Below are positions 49,101 through 59,480 of a DNA stretch of 64,000 nucleotides, in pieces; position 1 is the stretch's first letter, and each line of letters begins with the position of its first letter. Position numbers and translations under genes: made by a program. Source of the DNA: Artemia franciscana (Eukaryota; Arthropoda; Branchiopoda; Anostraca; Artemiidae); contig NC_088868.1 of assembly GCF_032884065.1 (NCBI RefSeq), positions 7,274,758 to 7,338,757 of the forward strand, written 5' to 3'. The notes beneath the pieces were generated by a model that did no database searches, was not told the DNA's origin, and worked only from the letters and a program-made list of their open reading frames with translations.

Positions 49101-52100
49101 ATACGATCACCCCTGGGAAAAAAAACAAATAAACACACATCCATGATCTGTCTTCTGGCAAAAAATGCGAAATTCCACATTTTTGTAGATGGGAGCTTGA
49201 AACTTCTACAATAAGGTTCTCTGATACGCTGAATCTGATGGTGTGATTTTCGTTAAGATTGTATGACTTTTAAAGGATGTTTCCCCCTATTTTCTAAAAT
49301 GAGGCAAATTTTCTCGGGCTCGTAACTTTTGATTGGTATAACTGATCTGGATAAAACTTATATATTTAAATCAAAATTAAAATGCGATTCTTTTGATGTA
49401 ACTATTGGTATCAAAATTCCATTTTTCTAGAGTTTTGGTTACTATTGAGCCTGGTCACTCCTTACTACAGTTTGTTACTACAAACTGTTTGATTAGTCAT
49501 TGCATATGGATTTTTTTATTTGGTCTTTGTTGTTGAAGTGTTCCTGTTTTCCTTTTTCTTCTTTTCTATTACTCTGCTTTTTCCTTTTTTTTTATGATCA
49601 AATAAAACTGTTAATATAATAATAAAAGAGTAGTACTATTATATTTCCCATTATATGCTTTCCAAAAATTTTCTGGTGACCTCATTTTTTTTCTTTTGTT
49701 TACTCCTTTTTAAAAATAAAATTTAAAAATATATTTTTCCTTTTTTAAATAAAATGTAATTGCTTTTTTTGATATGGTCGGTTATTGGGGCCCTTGTCAC
49801 ATTAGGACCTCCCAAAGATTTTGCTCTAGATCCACCTTTGCAGTTGTATAAACCAGTTTCACTTTCCATTGTTTTCTGTATATTTTTTTTTGCAAATGGC
49901 CTTTTTACCAGTAAGACATGGGCTGTTGGGAAAACCCTCTGAAGTTAAATGAAAGTGTTTAATCTAATTAACTAATATTTCTTCTAGGTAGGGTACGAAT
50001 TCGAATTGTTGAACTGTGATGATCACATTGGTATCCTTAAGAAGAATAATAGAGATCCTGCCACAGTTCGTCCAGATATTACTCACCAGTGCTTATTGAT
50101 GCTGATGGACTCCCCATTGAATAGAGCTGGCTTATTACAGGTATGGTCAGGGCTGTTGAGTTAGTTATGAGGTATAACCAACTTTAGAAATTTTTAATAT
50201 ACCACCTTTAATTAAGTCATCCTGGTTTTGATTCTTTGTGTAGTCTGCAGTTTCCAGTATTTGCCTCTTACATGTTTTGAGATATACCTTTTTTGACACT
50301 TTCAGTTAAAAATCAGAAAAAGACAAAATTAGTACTCCCCTGAAAAATGTGTTTTGTCCCCCTCCCCTGTATTTTTATGAATTGGTGCCCCTGTATATTA
50401 GGTGGTTCTACTACTTCAAATGGCAGGCTATTCCCAACTTCAGCAGCTTTATAAAAACGTGAGTGCTGATCACTTGTCTTTTTGTTCAATAGGATAAATT
50501 TTATACTGATGTTGCTGTGTGTGTGTGTGTTTTTTTTTTTAATCTTGAGACTTTCGGATATTTCAGACGTTAAGTCTCGATATGTCTGTTGAGCACAAAA
50601 ATAAAAACATTAAATTTGACCCAGATTTAGCATTAAGTAAAATAATTGTCTGGTAAAAATGTTGATTCATAAGCAACTAATCATGGAAATACAATTGGAT
50701 GGCATGTATCAAAATAAACATAAAAATATTCAGCAGTTTAGACAATTTTATGAACAAAAAAGTGCAACCCCTATACAAAAACATAACTATATTTTGTGAC
50801 TGGTTGGTATTTAGAAGGTGAGAAATTCTGAAGTAATATTGTTGTTGATTCCGTTTCCAGTGGTTAACTCAATTTGTGTGATTTTCCACTTTTTATCGAC
50901 ATTTTGTTAGTAGATGTTTGAAAAAAAATCGATGCTATTCCATTGATTAAACAGAGAATTCCGAGACCCATCTATACCAGCTAGAAAAAAAACATATTAT
51001 TATTTGCCTTCCTTTATAAACAATTTTTTGAAAATCTATTCTTCTTAAATGATTAGCCTATTCCGACCTTTAAAGGAGTATTTTGACTTATATACTTAGT
51101 TTTAAGTATATACTTATACGAACCCTTATTAAAGTTTTAAAGAGTTTGGCCGTTATTTCAATGTTTTAGGATGAACAAAGGAGGCGATATGTCATATAAC
51201 GCAGAGCATTAATTTGATTAAAAGGTGCAGTAAAGTGGCCATCATTTGCTAACCAAAATCCAAAACTTAAATTTTTGCACTTCTTATACATTTACTTTCT
51301 ATTATACAAATCCCCTAAAAACAACAATTTTGTAAAAACCACCCCGCTTCGCAAAAAAGTAAACCTAAAAAACCAAAACAGGTAACTGAAAAAAGTAATA
51401 ATATCAATTTCTTCACCTCAGTGTCATAGCAAGACTCGAAAGCAAAATTTTGACAGTAATAACTAGTAAATATTTTGCTTTCAGCCCTGATGTGACAGCA
51501 AAATCCTGAAATATCATTTCGACAGCCTAAAGAGGTTAGGATTTTAAATTTCCCCTCCTTGTTACTACGAAATGAAGATTTTCGCCTCCCAGTTGGCTTC
51601 TGTGGTAATTTGGGCAGATTCCCTTGATAAACCTAAATTTAATTAAATACTTTTTGGTGATATGCGTCATTAGTAAAATCTAACAGAGACCGCACAAAGT
51701 AACTAAAACCTTGTTTCAAACTTGTTTGCAAAAGTAACAGTCTTAATAATTAGAAACCTATTAAAAACTCAAGTACTAAAAATCAATTGCGAAAAAAATA
51801 ACTTTCGTTCCAACCCAAACCAGAACAAGCGGTCCCAATCGCAAATCCACCGCCACGTTAGCCCCACTTCCCATTGGATCCGCCACTGGTAATAAGGCAT
51901 TCTCTAAAAAGTTGAAATTCTTAAAAACAAAAACGAGCAAAAATTAATTAAAAAAAAAACTTCCCGAAAAAGAAGTTTTTCAGAGAAAAGTAAAGGCCAT
52001 ACTAAACTTGACATCAGCAGATACAAATGTCAGTTAAAATTCAAACTAGAATCGACAAGAAATTACTATTAAAGAATAAATGAAACCAAAACGAACAGGA

Positions 52101-55100
52101 ATTAAATAAACAATTATAGCAGAAACACATACAACAAGTATTAATTAAATGAATTAGTTACAAGAAATTACTATAAAAGAATAAATGAAACCCAAAACAA
52201 ACAGAAATTACATACACAATCATAGAAAATAAACATACAACACTTGCTTATGTAAATGAATAAATAAATCTTAAACAAGTAAAACGTAATTCGAATATGC
52301 AAACGAAGCTTGATACAAACAAAAATCACTACAAACAAGAGTTTGGGTTTTGTCTGCTTCTCTTGCTGTAGAAGTCTGGAACCTACTGCTTCATTGGCGC
52401 CTTAATAAAAACGACTTGTATTGCAAGTACTTTCTTTTTTACTTGTTACAACATTGAAAATAAACTTTAAATTAAAGTAGAATTAAATTTTTAAGTGATT
52501 TGTTTCATCAATTAATATAATTACATATCAAATATTCAGTAAAATTTTATTAGTTCTTTCCAAGACTGTTCCAGACAAATATAGTTTCACTACAAACAAA
52601 AGCTGGGATACTGCCTCCTTCCTTAGCTGTAAATGTCTAAAGCCTACTGCATCATTGGTGCTTCACTGAAAACGAATAATATTACAAATGTTTTCTTTTC
52701 CAGTTATTACGGTATTGAAAATGAAAAAAAATACAGCGAATAAAATCTTGAACTGATTATTTTTCAACAATTGATATCATGATACATAAAATATTCAGTT
52801 TGATGTTATTTGTACTTTCCAAGACTGCTCAAGACGCATATAGTTTTCAGTAAAGCGCCAATTTCGGAGCAAGTTTTAGACTTTAACAGTTAGAGGAGGA
52901 GGTAAAACCCAAACTTTTCTTTGTAGAGATTTTTGTTCGTTTCGAGAGATTTCAAAAGGAATCTCAAAAATTTGTCTCAAAAGATTTTGTTTCTTCTGAT
53001 CTCAAGTTTAATATGGCCTTTACTTTTCCTTAGAAAATATCTTTTTCGGAAAGTTTTTTATAATTAATTACTTAAAAAGGGCAGAATTTTCATTAAATGA
53101 ACCTTCTCCCAATATTCTATGACCCTGACACGATTTAGTTACCTCTAGGAAAAAGGAGGGAAAAGATATAAGGTTTAGAGGATACAGGGTGTTTCCCAGT
53201 ACATCCCCCCTTGTTTTAATTCATGTATAAGATGATTAGAAGAATACATAGCTTCTTTCCTTATTATTTTTATTATTTTTGTCGTGAGTTACTCCAAGTC
53301 TAAGATAATTAAGAAAAATGGAATGGTGTTCTACTTAAACATTATTATTTATATTTGCCTTGTTCATGCTAATGCCTAACAATGAAGGATTCTTATTATC
53401 GTTATCAGTCAATTAAGAAAAGCCTCTACACCAAATAAGACGGGCTTTTAGCTGTTAGAAAATCTTTTATTCGCCTCTTTCACTGACATAGAGTCGTTTA
53501 AAAGTTAAATGTAGAGTAATTAAAAAAAAAGATTCTGAAAAAGAAGTTTTTCAGACAACTAAAGGCCATTTTAAACTTGAGATTAGCAGATATAAATAAA
53601 TATTAAAATCCGAACAAAAAACGATCAGAAATTACCATTAAAAGATAAATGAAACCCAAAAGAAACAGAAATTAAATAAACAATCATACCCAAAAAAAAT
53701 ATACAGCAGTTAGTAATATAAATGAATAAATAAACCTTAAAAGGAGAAAAGCTCAAGTTGAATATGCAAATCAAGCTTAAAACAAACAATTTTTTTTTTT
53801 AATGAAGTATGATTAAAACCCAAAACGAACAGAAATTAAATAAACAATCATAGCAAACAAACATACAATAGGTACTAATATAAAGGAGTAAATAAATCTT
53901 AAAACGACTGAAACTTAAATTGAACATACAAATCAAGCTTGAAACGAACAAAAATCACTAAAAACAAGAGTTTGGGTTTTGTCTCCTTCTCTCACTGTAA
54001 AAGCCTAAAACTTACTGCATCATTGGCGCTCTACTAAAAATTATATGTGTGAACAGTCCCGGAAAGTACAGATAAAATCAAACTGAATATTTGAAATATA
54101 ATTATATTAACTGTTTAAAGATGATCAGTTCAAGATTTTATTTTACTGTAACTTTTTTTCATCTTCAAAGCTGTAATAACCGGAAAGAAAATATTTGTAA
54201 CATAATTCGTTTTTAGTAAAGTACCGTTGACGTAGTATCCTTTAAACTTATACAGTTAAGGAAGGGGGCAGTATGGAAACTCTTGTTTGTAGTGAAACTA
54301 TATTTTGTCATGAACAGTTGTGGAAAGAACTAATTAAATTAAATTGGATATTTGATATATAATGATTATAATTGCTAAAAATTCACTAATTCCAAATTTA
54401 ATTTTACTGTAATTTTTATTTTATTTTCAATGTTTTTAAAAAATATAAAAGAAAATATTTTCCTATAATTCGTTTTCAATAAAATACCAATGACGCACTG
54501 GGTTTAAGAATTTTACAGTGAGAGAATGAAGCAATAACGAAGGTCTTGTTTGTAGTGATTTTTGTTCGTTTCAAGCTTGATTTGTATATTAAGTTTCAGT
54601 TTCACTCGTTTTAATATTTATTTATTCTTATATATTACTACCTATTGTATATTTGTTTGCTATGATTATTTATTCAATATCTGTCTGTTTTGGGTTTCTT
54701 TTATTCTTGTCGTTTCCAATTTGAATTTTAACAGGCATTTGCATCTTCTGTTCTTAAGTTAAGTATGGCCTTTACTTTTTTTTGAAAAATTTCTTTTTCG
54801 AAAAGTTTTTTTAATTGATTAAGAAAAAGAGCCGGAAAAAGACCCGCAAACTTGACGTCAAACTGAAATAATAAGTACAGCGTGAAATCGCCACTGTCGG
54901 AAAACCCTTAACACGAGGCTGTATGTCATCTGGAAAAAACGCAAAAATAATATTTTTCCGCAGGGTACAGGCGCAATAGTAGGTGGCTGGAAAATCTTAG
55001 AAATATGGTTAATAACGAGGGACCGCCCACTTTATGCCACCTGGTGTACATGAACGAGAGTCACATGTACCGCAGAGGTCCGCCAAAGGTGTCTCAGAGT

Positions 55101-55893
55101 TCCCCATCGATTGGTACAGTCCCCGCCACGTTCTTTCCAAACCTAAAGCTCATATCTACATGTTTTTCTTATTCGCAAAAATTGCTTGCGACACAGTGCT
55201 GGGTCTCGATTCAAACTTTGGGAAACGCTAATATATACAACAACAAAAAACTAGTTAAGTTAACTATACTTCCAAACGCTAAAAGACCAAAACAGTAGAC
55301 TACCGAAAACTCTGTTGGGAGCACCAAAGAATGACTTTTACTCTTTTAAAATTTCTTGACATTTTGTAAAAATGAAAAAAAGCCGAATTTCCAAGATCAA
55401 AGGAAAAAGTTACAAACTAAAAAAAAAAAAATCACCAGAGAAACCCTTGAGAAGAAAAAAAACTATTCATTCTGTTTTGTAAAGGTGTGACTACAAAAGT
55501 CTGTAAGTAACTTATACCATGTACCTAAAACATATGAATAATAAAAAAAAAGTAATCAACGATTTTTTATTGTGATTGACAACAATTTGTTTTTACTTTT
55601 ATTATTCACTTTTTTTTATCATTATTTTTCACTTTAATATTTTTCAGCAACAATTTTTTATTTGTTTTTGACAATTTTATTGTGGTCAGTTAACAAATTT
55701 TTATTTTCAAAATTCTTAAAATATTTTAGGGTATAGTTAAAATAGTTCACTTGTGTAATAAATTTTTTTTTATCATATCCTAAAATTATTAAATTTTTTC
55801 AGGTTTATATTCACACGAGCAAGAATGTACTAATAGAAGTAAACCCACAAACACGGATACCGAGGACATTCAAACGGTTTGGGGGCCTCATTG
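42965..55893 (+). CDS. EMG1/NEP1 18S rRNA pseudouridine N1-methyltransferase, 5' half
   Basis: EMG1 (Nep1) is a SPOUT-fold, SAM-dependent enzyme. It methylates N1 of a pseudouridine in 18S rRNA and helps assemble the small ribosomal subunit in the nucleolus. Three exons are seen: 42965-43105 (47 codons), 49988-50140 (51 codons), 55803-55893 (30 codons plus 1 nt). Introns of 6882 and 5662 bp are GT-AG, phase 0. The joined product runs from [12 protein letters not shown] through [52 protein letters not shown] and [20 protein letters not shown] to [10 protein letters not shown]. These are hallmark EMG1 stretches in the correct order. The remaining exons (SAM-binding knot) were not found before 64000. 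The basic Lys/Arg N-terminus fits a nucleolar protein. This copy has no stop or frameshift. Confidence 0.93.
43147..44372. mobile_element. Old family C copy in the right arm, split by a second foldback
   Basis: Mirror of 40566-41074, interrupted by the 580-bp element at 43427-44006. Confidence 0.75.
43427..44006. mobile_element. Foldback element E with 8-bp target duplication, right arm only
   Basis: Runs from TGGTAAAATTATAG to CTATAATTTTAC. The halves are inverted over more than 150 bp (GTGAATATACCACT against AGTGGTATATTCAC; AGGTAGAAG words), and there is a second hairpin at its centre (TTTTCCATCATTTTTGA and complement, 43779-43829). It is flanked by TGAAATTC at 43419-43426 and 44007-44014. 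Its tips resemble those of family C (GGTAAAATT-TAG), so the same transposase could act on both. Confidence 0.85.
44373..47879. other. EMG1 intron 1, right arm
   Basis: Mirror of 37546-40565 plus the segments that flank the LINE site. No exon recognised. The open frames are short chance frames. Confidence 0.6.
47880..49491 (-). mobile_element. Family B element, full copy, minus orientation, in EMG1 intron 1
   Basis: On the minus strand it starts CAAACAGTTTGTAGTAACAA (49491) and ends in the foldback (47885-48175) with AAAAAAACTTGTTTTTTTTA. The left arm shows the unfilled site CACTGATTAATCAGGTG near 33139-33155, which places the boundaries at ...AAT and TCAGG or CAGG. About 1.6 kb. It lies between EMG1 exons 1 and 2, about 500 bp upstream of exon 2. 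Confidence 0.88.
49988..50140 (+). CDS. EMG1 exon 2
   Basis: Acceptor TTTCTTCTAG then GTAGGGTACGAATTC ([13 protein letters not shown]). It encodes the highly conserved [20 protein letters not shown] and ends at CAG before GTATGG. It is 153 nt, the same length as the mirrored pseudogene exon. Confidence 0.93.
50395..50500 (-). pseudogene. Old LINE tail remnant, right arm
   Basis: Reverse complement of the remnant at 29050-29165, with further changes (the W-N-S-L-P word is now altered). Confidence 0.4.
51890..54560. repeat. Intronic repeat family D, right arm
   Basis: Mirror modules near 52330-52410, 52590-52680, 52850-52930, 53960-54040 and 54210-54300, plus one unmirrored module near 54485-54560 beyond the arm end. 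Each carries the GTCTCCTTCTCT...TGCATCATTGGCGC type words or their complement. Confidence 0.6.
54561..55802. other. EMG1 intron 2, single-copy part
   Basis: Outside the palindrome. AT-rich; no exon other than the one starting at 55803. The 97-codon open frame at 55005-55298 has no features I recognise. Confidence 0.5.
55803..55893 (+). CDS. EMG1 exon 3
   Basis: Acceptor TTTTTTCAG then GTTTATATTCACACG ([30 protein letters not shown]) and donor G|GTAATT. It leaves one base over (phase 1), as expected before the next G-initial codon of the family. It is outside the palindrome and has no pseudogene partner. Confidence 0.92.
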
Positions 55894-56140
55894 GTAATTA
55901 TATGTATTTTATTTAATTTAACCAATTATGCAGCTTATCTTGTTAATTAATTTTTAAAGCTTAATTAAAAAGTCTAATTATTTAATAATTAGTATTATGA
56001 TTAACTCTTATGTATAACACATGTTCCATGAAAATATTACCGGTCCATATTATCAGATGCTTCCCCTTTCCCTTTCACTGTGCTGGTGACTAATGAATTT
56101 ATGCTTCTATAGCTAAGCACGTGTGACAGAAGGGCTTCAA
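55894..56140. other. EMG1 intron 3, AT-rich
   Basis: TTAATTA-rich DNA with no exon recognised. Confidence 0.5.
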
Positions 56141-56392
56141 CCAATCATTGTACTACTGCTGCAAGCTCATACCAACATATAGTTAGCAACTATTAGTATA
56201 CCAAATATAGTATAGCAACATATACCAATCATTGTACTACTGCTGCAAGCTCATACCAACATATAGTTAGCAACTATTAGTATACCAAATATAGTATAGC
56301 AACATATACCAATCGTTGTACTACTGCTGCAAGCTCATACCAACATATAGTTAGCAACTATTAGTATACCAAATATAGTATAGCAACACATA
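56141..56392. repeat. Three near-perfect 84-bp tandem units
   Basis: Units start at 56141, 56225 and 56309 with CCAATC(A/G)TTGTACTACTGC and end ...AGTATAGCAACATATA. Almost no divergence between units points to recent duplication. Confidence 0.9.
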
Positions 56393-56947
56393 CCTCGAGT
56401 GCGTTTGGGCATCTCTAATCCGACTTATCCAGTTAATTTTAACTTCCCCGGATGTAATCCGTGAAAGATAACAGCAAACACCTATCCAACAACTTTTCGA
56501 CTAGGCAACTAGGCGAGTGACAACATCAATACACTACGTGTACTCCAGTAGTGTAGGGGGCATTCTACAGAGGCGACATCCTTATTTGGAAATTATAAGT
56601 TCTCTATTCTACTGATTGCAAACTCTTATTTGCGCACTAAAACTTGCCTATAATACAGACTCCGCCTTCAGACTACGCCTGAGGCTTTTCCTAGTTAAAT
56701 GCTAGATAGACAGAATTTGAAAAACAAGAATTGTGGAAAGTGTTCATTGACATAATTTTTTTGTATATAAGATTCGTTTCTCTGAAGGGGAAAAAAACTC
56801 CACTTACATAACTATTGGAAGTAATAAAGAATGACATAGTAAGAAAGACACAAGAAAATATCCTCTAATATCATCATTTGAAAATTCGATGGTTGAGCGT
56901 TTGACACTGCTGCTTAACAGTGTTATATATGATAATTTTAAAGCTTT

Positions 56948-57057
<110 letters not shown>

Positions 57058-57259
57058 TGATGTATTATAACCCTTCCTGTATAATCAATACATAAATTGG
57101 AAACTACTTTAAGTTTGACTCCACATTGTTGTAGACAGAATCAAGGAATTACCTTTTCTTCAAAACATCACTTAGGCAGGCTTACCAATTTCAACCCGGT
57201 TTGACAGTTAACGCTCTTATCATATTAGTCCGTCTAAAAGCCTTTAAGTAGCTTCATAT

Positions 57260-58110
57260 GCTAATCCGAGGTAGTTATTCTTGACAGCAGAACTGAGTTA
57301 AATGAAATGTGTATCTACTAAGCTTCAAACTTTTGATTTTTTTTAAGGTTTTTTGAATTTCTGTAAACCTGTTGTTCAAACATATACAGATATTTTTTGC
57401 AATTAACAACCATGCTAATCTAATCCGAGATCGGATTAGATAATCTAATCGGATAATTTTAATCGGATGCTAATCCAAGGTAGTTATTCTTGACAGCAGA
57501 ACTCAGTTAAATTAATTGTTTTACATAGATAATTTCTCAAGTAGAATGAAAAATGTTGTTTTTAAAGGAGGGGGTAAAGTAAATGCTAATATGAAAAAAA
57601 GGTAGAAAACATATTAGTTAATGGTGAAATATGCTTAATAAAGAGGGTGAAAATTGAACCTTGGTACATAGCGTTGTTAGAAATCGGACTAGCTTCAATG
57701 CTCAAATATCTTTGAACAGACTCCAGCATAAAAAGATGTTAAATTGCGTAAAGAGCAAAATACTAGTGATTGCAAAAAATATTTGTACTTACCTCAGCAA
57801 GGGCTTACAACAATTCAAAAACCTTAAAAAACAAAAACCAAAAGTCTGAAACTTAGTAGAAATCGTTGTCAGAAATTCAACGCCGCGTGCTGAGTCCCAG
57901 GGCCTGGTGGTTGTTAATTGTAAAAAATATGTGTGTATGTTTGAACAATATAGGTTACAGCAAATCAAAAAACCTTAAAAAGAAAATCAAAAGTTTGAAG
58001 CTTAGTAGATAACGTTGATAGAAATCAGACTTTCCTTAATAATTAAATATCTTTGAAATAACAGCCCTATGAAAAAGACAGCAAATTATCTGCGATCAGC
58101 AGCCTGTCAC
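57260..58110. repeat. Cluster of direct and inverted repeats
   Basis: GGTAGTTATTCTTGACAGCA occurs at about 57271 and 57479. The segment 57310-57415 is inverted at 57913-58005 (AAACTTTTGATTTTTTTTAA against TTAAAAAGAAAATCAAAAGT). AAATCGGAC/AAATCAGAC blocks with ATATCTTTGAA recur at 57680 and 58020. No gene recognised. Confidence 0.65.
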
Positions 58111-58569
58111 GTGCCGAGTGCCGGGCGGCTATGTGGCTGGTACTTGCAAAAATATATATATATAGTTTGAGAAGAGGGCTATAGGAAATGAAAGGAGAAC
58201 TGGAAAATATCAGTTGGGGGTCTAAGTGGGGGGTTACATACATTTTTATCTTCGTTGCTTAATGTTTTAGACTGGCCCAGATTTTACCCCTCCCCCTTTC
58301 AATTCGGAATAAACCCTGTTTATACGTTTCACTGGGTTTAGGCCTAATGGATAGAATTCCTACAAGGCATATTTATTATAGCCAGATTATTATATAAATC
58401 CCATCGTTTATGAATATGTGAATTGAGTTCCTTGTGAAGCAGGTGCGTACTCATGTGGAAAGCAGTCTTGTCCACTTGGAAACCAACCCAACCTGATACA
58501 AATACTGTTATGTACGCTACTCCATCCCACCCTATTCAGGGCTCTGCAAGTACCTCATAGTGTCTTCAA
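58111..58569. other. DNA left of the second palindrome
   Basis: No gene recognised. If the second inverted repeat continues past the window, its partner would lie beyond 64000. Confidence 0.4.
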
Positions 58570-59480
58570 ATGTTTTCTTATCTTCTTGACTCGTTTGAGG
58601 GGGGCCTTCTTTTTGTTTAGTCCCCTCTGTTTTACATCGTGTATATCGCTTATACTTTAATTTCTCTAGCCTAGAAAATTGGCTATTAGCATTTGTTACT
58701 TCTCAAAAATACTTTTGGATAATTTACCTAGCGAAACATGTAGTCTCTCATAGCCGAGTCGTTAGTATGCCGCAGTCAAAAGTGAATGATAACTTTTTTA
58801 AGTCTGACTGGGGGGGGGCGATTGTTTTGTTTGGGGTGAGGGTTTTGTAGTATTTTCCTGCAACGAAATCCAAATGTCAACTTACTTTTAAATGGATAGG
58901 GTATCTAGGTGGGAAATATAGCAAGTGGAGGAATATTTTATAAGCTTGGGGCGAGAGAAATAATATGACTTTTTTTCTGTTATAACTTATTTTTATTGGT
59001 CTGAAATTAAAAAAAAAGCAAGGCTTTTGAAAACTATGGAGGTAAGAAATTGATATTGAGTTTTACAAAAATCTGAACGATCTTGGCTTAAAAACGCAAT
59101 GAGAAAAAGTAAGGTAAAAATTATTAAAATGAAGGCCTCTGAATAGTGTTATGGTAAGAAAATGGTATTTGGGTTTACATAAACCTGGATAATCTAGAAA
59201 TGGAGTACGACATGCGAAAAATTGATCTGAAATTAAAAAAGTAAGGCTTTTGAACACTATGGAGGTATGAAATTGATATTGGGGTTTCCAGAAAACTGAA
59301 CAATCTAGGCTTAAGAAGGCATTGAGGAAAAGCAGGGTTATAATTATTAAAATATACAAACACATAGAGACAGTCATAGAAAACAAGCAAAACAAAAGAG
59401 AGAGAGAGAGATTTTTGTTCAGGTTTTTGTAAACCCCAATATCAATTTCTTACCTCCTTAGTATTCAAAAGCCCTCCTTT
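58570..59480. repeat. Second palindrome, left arm
   Basis: ATGTTTTCTTATCTTCTTGA at 58570 is matched by the last bases of the window in reverse complement. CATGTAGTCTCTCATAGCCG, AAGTGAATGATAACTTTTTT and TGACATTTGG words follow in mirror order. From about 59000 it becomes a tandem set of roughly 265-bp units (ATTTCAGATCAAT, GTCGTACTCC, GAGGCCTTCATTTTAATAAT on the other strand). Confidence 0.88.

Larger units (their letters stand above)
42683..54400 (+). repeat. EMG1 palindrome, right arm
   Basis: Partner of 22318-42180. It contains EMG1 exons 1 and 2, intron 1 and most of intron 2. Two insertions occur only here: a foldback element (43427-44006) and a B element (47880-49491). Confidence 0.9.

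Noticed and set aside
55005-55298. 97-codon frame in EMG1 intron 2
   Set aside because: No recognisable domain; ordinary length for a chance frame here.
59063-59395. 110-codon minus-strand frame
   Set aside because: It runs through the ~265-bp tandem units of the second palindrome and repeats itself; no protein family recognised.
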